DNA from: Candidatus Nanopelagicales bacterium
GTDB lineage: Bacteria > Actinomycetota > Actinomycetes > S36-B12
Length of the DNA: 11,625 nt
Assembly (NCBI GenBank): GCA_938091275.1
Contig: CALKMY010000218.1
Location: 1 to 11,625, forward strand
Direction of reading: 5' to 3'
Position 1 is the first letter of the stretch. The number at the start of each line of letters is the position of its first letter. Positions 6,073 to 11,625 of this stretch are shown piece after piece. A model generated the notes under the pieces. The model did no database searches. It was not told the DNA's origin and saw only the letters and a list, made by a program, of their open reading frames with translations. The position numbers were made by a program, and so were the translations under genes.

Positions 6073-6501
6073 ATGGCACCGAAGAAGAAGGTCGCAGGCC
6101 TCATCAAGTTGCAGATCGAGGCTGGTCAAGCCAACCCGGCACCGCCCGTTGGCCCGGCACTCGGCCAGCATGGCGTCAACATCATGGACTTCTGCAAGGC
6201 GTACAACGCCGCGACGGAGGACAAGCGCGGGCAAGTTATTCCCGTCGAGATCACCGTCTACGAGGATCGCTCGTTCGACTTTGTTCTGAAGACCCCGCCG
6301 GCCGCCAAGTTGATCTTGAAGGCTGCAGGCGTTCCGAAGGGTTCGGGGACGCCGCACACCGTCAAGGCGGGGTCCATCACCAAAGACCAGGTTCGTGAGA
6401 TCGCTGAAACCAAGATGCCGGACTTGAACGCCAATGACGTGGACGCCGCGATGCGCATCATCGAAGGCACGGCACGTCAGATGGGGATCACCGTCTCGTA
6501 G
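6073..6501 (+). CDS. rplK: 50S ribosomal protein L11
   Basis: L11 is part of the GTPase-associated centre of the 50S subunit, binding the 23S rRNA thiostrepton loop, and is needed for stringent-response sensing by RelA. The 142 residues have the full two-domain layout. The N-terminal domain carries IKLQIEAGQANPAPPVGPAL and GQHGVNIMDFCKAYN, with the proline-rich thiostrepton/micrococcin contact region at about 20-28. The C-terminal rRNA-binding domain has LKTPPAAKLILKAAGVPKGS and ends in EGTARQMGITVS. The length is typical. The ATG at 6073 is preceded by purine-rich sequence (GAAGGA, 6055-6060, and AGAGAGAAG next to the start). It follows nusG by 53 nt and precedes rplA. Confidence 0.97.
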   Translation: MAPKKKVAGLIKLQIEAGQANPAPPVGPALGQHGVNIMDFCKAYNAATEDKRGQVIPVEITVYEDRSFDFVLKTPPAAKLILKAAGVPKGSGTPHTVKAGSITKDQVREIAETKMPDLNANDVDAAMRIIEGTARQMGITVS

Positions 6502-6554
6502 TTTCCGTACTTCCGTGCGAGGACGGTTCGCAGAACAACTGAATAATCACCATC

Positions 6555-6584
6555 GTGGGAGAGCCAGCGCGGCTCGCACACCAC
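6555..6584 (+). promoter_or_regulatory. Candidate L1-type leader hairpin in the rplK-rplA spacer
   Basis: The 106-nt spacer between rplK and rplA can form two stacked stems: GTGG/CCAC (6555-6558 with 6581-6584) outside and GAGCC/GGCTC (6561-6565 with 6571-6575) inside. They are separated by an asymmetric 2-by-5 internal loop. A smaller hairpin TGCGA/TCGCA (6516-6520/6528-6532) lies upstream. L1 is known to repress its operon by binding an rRNA-like stem-loop with an asymmetric internal loop, so this is a plausible but unproven site. Confidence 0.35.
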
Positions 6585-6607
6585 ACCTGCCGACAAGGAG
6601 AGCAGTT

Positions 6608-7309
6608 ATGAAGCGCAGCAAGGCATACCAGCAAGCCCTCGAGAAGATCGAGGAAGACAAGATCTACAGCCCGATGGGCGCCATCAAGATCATCAAGGAC
6701 ACCGTGTCCACGAAGTTCGATCCAACGGTCGATGTGTCCATGCGCATGGGCGTCGATCCGCGAAAGGCGGACCAGATGGTCCGCGGCACGGTCAACCTTC
6801 CCCACGGAACGGGAAAGACCTCCCGAGTACTCGTGTTCGCCGGTGGCGAGAAAGCCGATGAGGCTCGCGAGGCGGGGGCGGATTTCGTCGGAGCGGACGA
6901 CATGCTCGAGAAGGTCAAGGGTGGTTGGACTGACTTCGATGCCGTTGTTGCGACGCCGGACATGATGGGCAAAGTCGGCACCCTCGGCAAGGTTCTCGGC
7001 CCCCGAGGTTTGATGCCGAACCCCAAGACGGGAACGGTCACGATGGACGTCGCGAAGGCAGTCGGCGACATCAAGGGCGGCAAGATCGAGTTTCGTCTCG
7101 ACAAACACGCCAACCTGCAGTTCCCGATCGGCAAGGCGTCTTTCACCGCGGATCAACTCAACGACAACTTCACCGCCGTCATGGACGAGATCAATCGTAT
7201 GAAGCCGTCTGCTGCCAAGGGGCGCTACGTCAAGAAGGCGACGCTGTCCTCCACGATGGGTCCAGGAATCCCGATCGATCCCGCCAAAAGCGAGGACGAC
7301 GACTTCTAA
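6608..7309 (+). CDS. rplA: 50S ribosomal protein L1
   Basis: L1 forms the mobile L1 stalk of the 50S subunit, helps release E-site tRNA, and in many bacteria represses translation of its own operon. The 233 residues begin MKRSKAYQQALEKIEEDKIY and contain VDPRKADQMVRGTVNLPHGT, VLVFAGGEKADEAREAGADF, the signature LGKVLGPRGLMPNPKTGTV, and KHANLQFPIGKASF. Length and all blocks match actinobacterial L1. The ATG at 6608 has an ideal AAGGAG (6595-6600) at 7-nt spacing; the frame is open farther upstream but overlaps rplK and is not L1-like. rplA is the last ribosomal protein gene here: rplJ and rplL do not follow. The acidic C-terminus (SEDDDF) is a minor oddity. Confidence 0.97.
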   Translation: MKRSKAYQQALEKIEEDKIYSPMGAIKIIKDTVSTKFDPTVDVSMRMGVDPRKADQMVRGTVNLPHGTGKTSRVLVFAGGEKADEAREAGADFVGADDMLEKVKGGWTDFDAVVATPDMMGKVGTLGKVLGPRGLMPNPKTGTVTMDVAKAVGDIKGGKIEFRLDKHANLQFPIGKASFTADQLNDNFTAVMDEINRMKPSAAKGRYVKKATLSSTMGPGIPIDPAKSEDDDF

Positions 7310-7370
7310 ACGACAATCCGTCAGCCGAGTGCTGCACTTCGACAGCGTGGTGAGCGTGGCGTCGTCGATG

Positions 7371-7384
7371 CGATCAGCTGATCG
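7371..7384. promoter_or_regulatory. 14-bp perfect palindrome abutting the gpgS start
   Basis: CGATCAGCTGATCG (7371-7384) is a perfect palindrome ending one base before the GTG at 7385. It can act as a two-fold protein-binding site in DNA or as a 5-bp hairpin with an AGCT loop in RNA. No Shine-Dalgarno sequence is visible in front of gpgS, so this element may affect initiation. Its function is unknown. Confidence 0.5.
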
Positions 7385-8305
7385 GTGTTCACGGTGATGA
7401 TGTCGGTCGCCTCCGACTGGAGTCACGGTCGCATTACGTCGATCAAGGGTGAGTCGACTCTTGCGGTCGTCATTCCTGCCCGAGATGAGGAAGGCACCAT
7501 CGGACAAGTGGTGTCGGTAATTGCTGCAGAACTTGGCGAGATCGTCGATGAACTTGTGGTGATGGACTCGCTGTCGTCGGATCGCACCGCGGCCGTTGCT
7601 ACCGACGCGGGAGCTCGCGTTCACTCGGTGGCGGATGTTCGACCGGATCTCGGTGTTCACCCCGGCAAAGGTGAGGCGTTGTGGAAGTCGCAATTCGTCA
7701 CGTCGGCTGACGTGGTCGCCTTCATTGATGCCGATCTGACCGAGTGGGGCACACATTTCGTCCTCGGGGTGGTCGGCCCCCTACTCGCTGCCCCCCAGGT
7801 CGTCCTGTGTCGTGGTTTCTATGACCGGGTCCTGGACATTGACGGCGACGTGACGCTGGAAGGTGGACGCGTCACCGAACTCGTGGCCCGGCCCTGGTTG
7901 ACCCTGTTTCGTCCGGAGTTGGGGTCAATGGTGCAACCGCTCGCGGGAGAGTGGGCGATTCGACGGGACGTGTTCGAGCAATTGCACGTGCCGATCGGAT
8001 ACGGAGTGGAGTTCTCCACGCTGCTGGATGTGTACGACGAGTGGGGGATCGACAGCATCGCTCAAGTGGATCTCGGGCGTCGCGCCCATCGGCACCAGAA
8101 CATCCACGACCTGTCGGTAATGGCCGTCGAGATCCTCGCGACCGCCGAGCGCCGGCGCGCACGGGCGGCAGGACCCGCGGTCACCGATGCCTTCAGCGCC
8201 GATGTTCAACTTGCCCGCTTGTCGGAGCACCGGCAGTGGAGTTACCGAGCGGTGCCAGTGACCGAGCGCCCACCAGCCAGCACGCTGATCGGCCCAGATA
8301 ACTGA
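7385..8305 (+). CDS. gpgS: Glucosyl-3-phosphoglycerate synthase (GT81)
   Basis: GpgS transfers glucose from a nucleotide sugar to 3-phosphoglycerate, giving glucosyl-3-phosphoglycerate. This is the first step toward the compatible solute glucosylglycerate and, in mycobacteria, methylglucose lipopolysaccharide. The 306-residue protein shows a GT-A fold: LAVVIPARDEEGTIG (26-40), VDELVVMDSLSSDRT (54-68), PGKGEALW (93-100), the metal-binding DAD at 115-117, GGRVTELVARPWL (160-172), RPELG, PLAGEWAIRR (185-194), GYGVEF (205-210) and RRAHRHQN (232-239). These blocks align one for one with mycobacterial GpgS (324 residues). The GTG at 7385 is a working choice; GTG 7394, ATG 7397 and ATG 7400 are also possible and no clear ribosome-binding site decides. 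It follows rplA by 75 nt. No partner phosphatase gene (gpgP) is in view. Confidence 0.88.
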   Translation: MFTVMMSVASDWSHGRITSIKGESTLAVVIPARDEEGTIGQVVSVIAAELGEIVDELVVMDSLSSDRTAAVATDAGARVHSVADVRPDLGVHPGKGEALWKSQFVTSADVVAFIDADLTEWGTHFVLGVVGPLLAAPQVVLCRGFYDRVLDIDGDVTLEGGRVTELVARPWLTLFRPELGSMVQPLAGEWAIRRDVFEQLHVPIGYGVEFSTLLDVYDEWGIDSIAQVDLGRRAHRHQNIHDLSVMAVEILATAERRRARAAGPAVTDAFSADVQLARLSEHRQWSYRAVPVTERPPASTLIGPDN

Positions 8306-8388
8306 CCGACTATCGTCTGAGGGCTTCAGGATTAAGTTTCGGGACGCCGTCAGCATCCGAGGCCACTGCCGGCCAGGGGAGGGAAGCT

Positions 8389-9198
8389 GTGAAGTACCAC
8401 CTCCCATTGACCCATCCCTTACTTCAAACGGTCGACATCAGCGTCTCCTTCGGCGGACTGCAGATTCTCGACGACGTCAGTATCGGGATTCCTGAGGGTT
8501 CGGTCACCGGCCTTATCGGTCCCAACGGTGCGGGGAAGACGACCGTCTTCAATGTGATGACGGGCTTCGTCAAACCGGACTCCGGCAAGGTGAAGTACGA
8601 GGGCAACCGGCTGCGCCACGTGAAGACCCACCACCTGACCAAGATGGGGATCTCCCGGACCTTGCAGGGAGTCGGCCTCTTCCCCTCGTTGACGGCGCGC
8701 GAGAACGTCATGTTGGGAGCCTCGGGGCACGTGCGTTCAGGCATCGTCGCGGACGCACTAGCCATGCCGTGGACCGACGCCGAGCAGCGACACGTTCGGG
8801 AGAAGGCCGAGGCGGCCATGGCGGAACTGGGTGTTCTGTCTGAGGCGGACCGCCTGCCCGGTGAGATGCCCTATCCGGTGCAAAAGCGTGTCGCGCTGGC
8901 CCGGGCGCTGGTGAGCGATCCGAAGGTTCTGCTGTTGGATGAGCCGGCAGGTGGCATTGGTGCCGCCGACATGCAGGAGTTGGGCCGATTGATCCGCAGT
9001 TGGGTGCCTGAGCGCACTGTCTTGCTGGTGGAACACCACATGGAACTCGTGATGGAGGTCTGCGACCTCATCTGGGTTCTGGATGCGGGCAAGGTGATCG
9101 CCGCGGGCTCACCGGAGGAAGTGCGCAACGACCCGGCCGTTTTGGCCGCCTACCTGGGCGAAGACGATCATGAGGACGATCACGAGGCGGTGATCTGA
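8389..9198 (+). CDS. livG: Branched-chain amino acid type ABC transporter ATP-binding protein (LivG-like)
   Basis: This 269-residue cytoplasmic ATPase would power import of branched-chain amino acids or related amides through the LivH/LivM permeases. Landmarks are Walker A GPNGAGKTT (44-52), Q-loop Gln93 in SRTLQGVGLF as in other LivG, Walker B VLLLDEP (180-186) and H-loop His216 in LVEHHMEL. The signature position reads EMPYPVQKRVALARAL (159-174): proline and valine replace the usual glycine region of LS-x-G-Q or LPYG-x-Q. The C-terminus ends in an acidic/histidine stretch EDDHEDDHEAVI. The GTG start follows a strong AGGGGAGGG (8376-8383 region). It opens a four-gene cluster and overlaps livF by one base (TGATG). 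The substrate is inferred from the family only; urea, amide or other amino acid transporters share these genes. Confidence 0.87.
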   Translation: MKYHLPLTHPLLQTVDISVSFGGLQILDDVSIGIPEGSVTGLIGPNGAGKTTVFNVMTGFVKPDSGKVKYEGNRLRHVKTHHLTKMGISRTLQGVGLFPSLTARENVMLGASGHVRSGIVADALAMPWTDAEQRHVREKAEAAMAELGVLSEADRLPGEMPYPVQKRVALARALVSDPKVLLLDEPAGGIGAADMQELGRLIRSWVPERTVLLVEHHMELVMEVCDLIWVLDAGKVIAAGSPEEVRNDPAVLAAYLGEDDHEDDHEAVI

Positions 9199-9902
9199 TG
9201 CTGCGGATCGACGGCCTTTCGGTCAATTACGGAGCGGTGGAAGCCCTTAAGAACGTGTCGTTGGACGTACCGCCCGGACGCGTGACCGCTGTAATCGGTG
9301 CGAACGGTGCCGGGAAGTCGACGTTGATGCGAACACTCGCCGGTCTGCAGAAACCGCTGGCGGGCCGGGTCCTATTCAACGACGAGGACATCACGGGGGG
9401 CAAGCCTGAGGACATCGTTCGCATGGGCATTGCTCTGGTGCCCGAGGGTCGCTCCACCATCCCCGATCTGACCGTGGAAGAAAATCTCAAATTGGGCGGC
9501 ATGTGGCGAACGCACGCCCAGCGGGCAACGTCGTTGACTCGCGTCTATGCGCTGTTCCCCGTGCTAGGAGAGCGCCGAGACCTCGGAGCCGACACCCTGA
9601 GTGGTGGAGAGCGGCAGCAGTTGGCGATTGGTCGCGCCCTCATGACCGGGCCGCAAGCGCTCCTGCTCGATGAGCCTTCGCTCGGCCTCGCACCGCTGAT
9701 CGTCACCCAAATCTTGGAACTCGTTGAGCTGATGGCTCGCGACTCGGGCCTGGCGGTACTGCTCGTGGAGCAGAACGCGGTCACGGCTCTGCGCGTGGCG
9801 AAGACCGGGATCGTTCTCAACCTGGGCGAAATCGTGAAGAGCGGACCGGCCCAGGAGATTGCACAAGACGAGGAGTTGCGTCATGCGTACCTCGGCTACT
9901 AG
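9198..9902 (+). CDS. livF: Branched-chain amino acid type ABC transporter ATP-binding protein (LivF-like)
   Basis: The second ATPase of the HAAT transporter has 234 residues, the normal LivF length. Walker A is GANGAGKST (34-42), VPEGRSTIPDLTVEENL (81-97) is the LivF-type region after the Q-loop, the signature is a canonical LSGGERQQ (134-141), and Walker B plus D-loop are LLLDEPSLGLAP (155-166). The H-loop position is Gln192 (LVEQNA), as is common in LivF. The start codon shares its A with the livG stop, so translation is coupled and a LivG-LivF heterodimer is expected. Since LivG has an altered signature and LivF lacks the switch histidine, the two ATP sites of the dimer are probably unequal. 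The family is secure; the substrate is not. Confidence 0.92.
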   Translation: MLRIDGLSVNYGAVEALKNVSLDVPPGRVTAVIGANGAGKSTLMRTLAGLQKPLAGRVLFNDEDITGGKPEDIVRMGIALVPEGRSTIPDLTVEENLKLGGMWRTHAQRATSLTRVYALFPVLGERRDLGADTLSGGERQQLAIGRALMTGPQALLLDEPSLGLAPLIVTQILELVELMARDSGLAVLLVEQNAVTALRVAKTGIVLNLGEIVKSGPAQEIAQDEELRHAYLGY

Positions 9903-9946
9903 GCCTGGCAGGCCATCACGGCCCTCACCGCGAGTGACGTCCTGCG

Positions 9947-9958
9947 CCCCGAACGGGG
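9947..9958 (+). promoter_or_regulatory. Hairpin overlapping the livH ribosome-binding region
   Basis: CCCC (9947-9950), GAAC loop, GGGG (9955-9958) can pair. The G-run also serves as the only plausible ribosome-binding purine tract for the GTG at 9969. This sits in the 66-nt livF-livH gap, the one large gap in an otherwise tight cluster, and could tune permease translation relative to the ATPases. Confidence 0.3.
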
Positions 9959-9968
9959 GGATCGCGCT

Positions 9969-10847
9969 GTGATCGACTTCATCGACTATCTGCTGGGTGG
10001 TATTTCCTCCGGAGCAATCATCGCTTTGATGGCGCTGGCGCTTGTTCTGGTGTGGCGCTCGACACGGGTGGTGAACTTCGCGCAACTCGGGCAAGCGATG
10101 TTCACGACCTACATCGCGCTGACGGTCCGCGAGTTGACCGGATCGTGGTTCCTGGGGCTGATCATCGCCATGGCGGCCGGCCTCATCGTCGGCGTGATCG
10201 TTCACTTCCTCGTCATCCGCCCGGTGAAGCGCCTGGACACGTCGGGCGCCATCATCGCGACCTTCGGCGTGCTGATCGCCCTCGAGGCGCTCGCGGCGAT
10301 GGTGTGGGGAGGAGATCCTGAGGCCTTCCCGCCCCCCATCAACAACTCCGGTTACGAAGCCTTTGGACGTATCTGGCCGTTCTCGCCCTACGACCTCCTC
10401 GTGCTCGCCTCCGTCGTGGTCTTGGTCCTCGCTCTGAGTGTGGTCTTCACCCGAACGAATGTCGGCCTCGCGATGCGGGCATCGGCGTTCAACCCGGAGG
10501 TCGCTCGACTGTCCGGCGTTCGCGTGAATCGCATGCTGGTGCTCGGATGGGCCATCGCCGGTCTCGTCGGAGCCGTCGCCGGTGTGCTGGTGGCACCGCT
10601 GTCCACGCTGTCGCCCACCAGTTTCGACATCTTCCTCGTCTTCGCGTTCACCGCCGCAGTGATCGGTGGCCTGGACAGCCTCGTCGGGGCCGTGGCCTTC
10701 GGTATCGGCACGGGTCTGGTGATCGCTTTGGTCTCCGGCTACAGCGATTCGAGCAATGCGCCGCTGGTCGCGCTGGTGCTTTTGGTGCTGAACCTGCTCT
10801 TCAAGCCCGAAGGAGTGTTCTCCCACCACAAGGCACGGGCGGTGTAG
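9969..10847 (+). CDS. livH: Branched-chain amino acid type ABC transporter permease (LivH-like)
   Basis: This 292-residue inner-membrane permease has about eight hydrophobic segments. The N-terminus LLGGISSGAIIALMALALVL (8-27) and VVNFAQLGQAMF (34-45) are classic LivH blocks. LVIRPVKRLDTSGAIIATFG (81-100) follows, and the cytoplasmic EAA-type coupling loop is at about 161-189 (TNVGLAMRASAFNPEVARLSGV), contacting the ATPases. The C-terminus GGLDSLVGAVAFGIGTGLVI (233-252) is also typical. The length is normal and nothing is missing. The GTG start at 9969 is preceded by a GGGGGAT-like tract. It follows livF after 66 nt and is separated from livM by only 3 nt. Substrate specificity normally resides in a periplasmic-type binding protein, which is not in this window. 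Confidence 0.92.
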   Translation: MIDFIDYLLGGISSGAIIALMALALVLVWRSTRVVNFAQLGQAMFTTYIALTVRELTGSWFLGLIIAMAAGLIVGVIVHFLVIRPVKRLDTSGAIIATFGVLIALEALAAMVWGGDPEAFPPPINNSGYEAFGRIWPFSPYDLLVLASVVVLVLALSVVFTRTNVGLAMRASAFNPEVARLSGVRVNRMLVLGWAIAGLVGAVAGVLVAPLSTLSPTSFDIFLVFAFTAAVIGGLDSLVGAVAFGIGTGLVIALVSGYSDSSNAPLVALVLLVLNLLFKPEGVFSHHKARAV

Positions 10848-10850
10848 TTG

Positions 10851-11625
10851 ATGGAGGCTCTCGTCCAGCGATTCCCGGGTGCCCGCCTCGGGGTGAATGC
10901 TGTCACCGCCTTGGTTATCTGGGGCCTACTCACCTGGGTGAATCAGGTCATCGAGCCGTTGATGAGTTACTACCTGGCAACCGCCGCGATGTACGCCACG
11001 GCCATGTTCGGGATGACCATCCTGCTGGGCCTGTCGGGTCAGGTCTCGCTCGGCAACGGCGCCCTGATGGCCATCGGCGGTTACATCTTCGCGTTGACGT
11101 CTATGAACTGGCAGACGGTTCCGATCCTGGGAACACCCTGGAACGCCGTATGGTCGATGGTCTTTGCTGGATTCGGCGGCGTTGTCTTCGGCGCGGCTAT
11201 CGGCGGGATCGCGGCCCGGCTACGTGGGCCGTACCTCGCGGGCCTCACCCTCGGTATCGCCGTCGGAGTGCCCGCGATCGCCAATCGATTCCCCGAACTT
11301 CTCGGCGGAGAAAACGGCCTGATGCTCCAGGTTCCCTATCCGGCGGGCGGCTATACCAGCGACGACACATCCGACGAAGCCGTGGACGACGGTGGCGAGG
11401 TGCCGCTGGACGAGGAACCGGTGTACGAGGAGTTACCGGACGATTTTGGTGATTTCGATGAGGAGTTCACCGATGAGTTCGGCGATGAACTCGACAGTGA
11501 CTCCGGTGATCTTTCCGACGACGACCTGCTCACCGAGGACGACTTGCTCAGTGAGGACGACTTCCTCAGTGATGATGATTTCCTGACCGACGAGGACTTC
11601 ACCACCGATGACGGCTTCGAGGCGG
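10851..11625 (+). CDS. livM: Branched-chain amino acid type ABC transporter permease (LivM-like) with acidic insertion, partial
   Basis: The gene starts at ATG 10851, 3 nt after livH (an in-frame TTG at 10848 is also possible), and stays open to the window edge, giving 258 residues. Residues 1-168 are LivM-like: hydrophobic segments at about 14-35, 41-60, 70-84, 100-122 and 128-145, the LSGQVSLGNGAL motif (61-72), and the RLRGPYLAGLTLGIA block (124-137). After GGENGLMLQVPYPAGG (152-167), where LivM normally has a short loop before its next helix, comes an acidic tract: residues 171-258 hold 43 Asp/Glu by my count and no Lys, Arg or His, ending in six-residue repeats. The coupling loop and remaining helices must lie beyond the window, or the protein is truncated. 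LivM identity is good for the N-terminal part; the role of the insertion is unknown. Confidence 0.82.
   Translation, partial: MEALVQRFPGARLGVNAVTALVIWGLLTWVNQVIEPLMSYYLATAAMYATAMFGMTILLGLSGQVSLGNGALMAIGGYIFALTSMNWQTVPILGTPWNAVWSMVFAGFGGVVFGAAIGGIAARLRGPYLAGLTLGIAVGVPAIANRFPELLGGENGLMLQVPYPAGGYTSDDTSDEAVDDGGEVPLDEEPVYEELPDDFGDFDEEFTDEFGDELDSDSGDLSDDDLLTEDDLLSEDDFLSDDDFLTDEDFTTDDGFEA
11517..11624 (+). repeat. 18-bp (six-residue) acidic tandem repeat in livM
   Basis: Six consecutive in-frame units of 18 bp encode DDDLLT, EDDLLS, EDDFLS, DDDFLT, DEDFTT and DDGFEA. The pattern is three acidic residues, Phe/Leu, a variable residue that is Leu in the first four units, then Ser/Thr. Units 1-4 are well kept and the last two decay. 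The array continues to or past the window end. Synonymous differences among units (GAC/GAT, TTG/CTG, AGT/ACC) show it is not a very recent identical expansion. Confidence 0.88.

Noticed and set aside
6434..6607. An earlier start for rplA inside rplK
   Set aside because: It would read through rplK in another frame; the ATG at 6608 with AAGGAG matches the L1 N-terminus.
6488..7756. A 422-residue minus-strand open frame opposite rplA and gpgS
   Set aside because: It is the complement of a certain ribosomal protein gene and of the conserved GpgS blocks, and shows no recognisable motif.
8306..8388. A promoter upstream of livG (TATCGT at 8311-8316)
   Set aside because: No matching -35 element at a sensible distance; only the ribosome-binding site is convincing in this 83-nt gap.
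9564..10829. A 421-residue minus-strand open frame opposite livF/livH
   Set aside because: It is antisense to two clear transporter genes, its translation is Arg/His/Asp/Gln-rich with no domain, and long antisense frames are expected opposite GC-rich coding sequence.
10547..11452. A 301-residue plus-strand frame overlapping livH and livM in another phase
   Set aside because: The translation is Arg/Gly-rich shadow sequence; the true frames give hydrophobic permease helices.
11351..11605. A Ser-rich minus-strand open frame opposite the livM acidic tract
   Set aside because: KSSSLSKSSS-type sequence arises simply from reading GAC/GAG/GAT repeats backwards. The plus frame is continuous with LivM helices, so the plus strand is the coding one.

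Overview
This window comes from a moderately high-GC actinobacterium (Actinomycetota, most likely class Actinomycetia). Three things point there: the frequent GTG start codons, the actinobacterial gene order tRNA-Met - rpmG - two MaoC-type dehydratases - murB - aspC - tRNA-Trp - secE - nusG - rplK - rplA, and a NusG with a long acidic N-terminus. I cannot name the genus. The closest protein resemblances I recognise are to mycobacterial and streptomycete homologues, but the layout after rplA matches neither.

Left part (1-3310), plus strand: an elongator-type tRNA-Met (CAT) is followed by rpmG (L33), hadA-like and hadB-like hot-dog dehydratase genes that overlap by 4 nt, and a glycosyltransferase-like gene whose N-terminus resembles the C-terminal tail of cysteinyl-tRNA synthetase. 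murB (peptidoglycan precursor synthesis) comes next and may have its own leaderless promoter. Middle (3367-4572): an aspartate aminotransferase family gene lies on the minus strand, convergent with murB and divergent from tRNA-Trp. Then (4692-7309): tRNA-Trp, secE (translocase subunit), nusG (transcription factor) and the r-protein genes rplK and rplA. The spacers around the r-protein genes can form RNA hairpins.

Right part (7385-11625): rplJ/rplL might be expected soon after rplA, but the next gene is a glucosyl-3-phosphoglycerate synthase (gpgS, family GT81; glucosylglycerate or methylglucose-lipopolysaccharide pathway). A branched-chain amino acid type (HAAT) ABC transporter follows in the order ATPase livG, ATPase livF, permease livH, permease livM. 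No substrate-binding protein gene is in view. livM runs off the right edge.

Most of the window is housekeeping. The most unusual signal is at the right edge. After about 168 residues of ordinary LivM sequence, the open frame continues without interruption into at least 88 residues that are about half Asp/Glu with no Lys, Arg or His. This tract ends in a six-residue (18-bp) acidic tandem repeat, in what is predicted to be an extracytoplasmic loop. Other points are the CysRS-tail/GT2 fusion, a LivG with an altered ABC signature, the probable leaderless murB start, and candidate RNA structures around rplK and rplA. No CRISPR array, insertion sequence, phage gene or defence system was seen. No gene-free stretch exceeds 300 bases.
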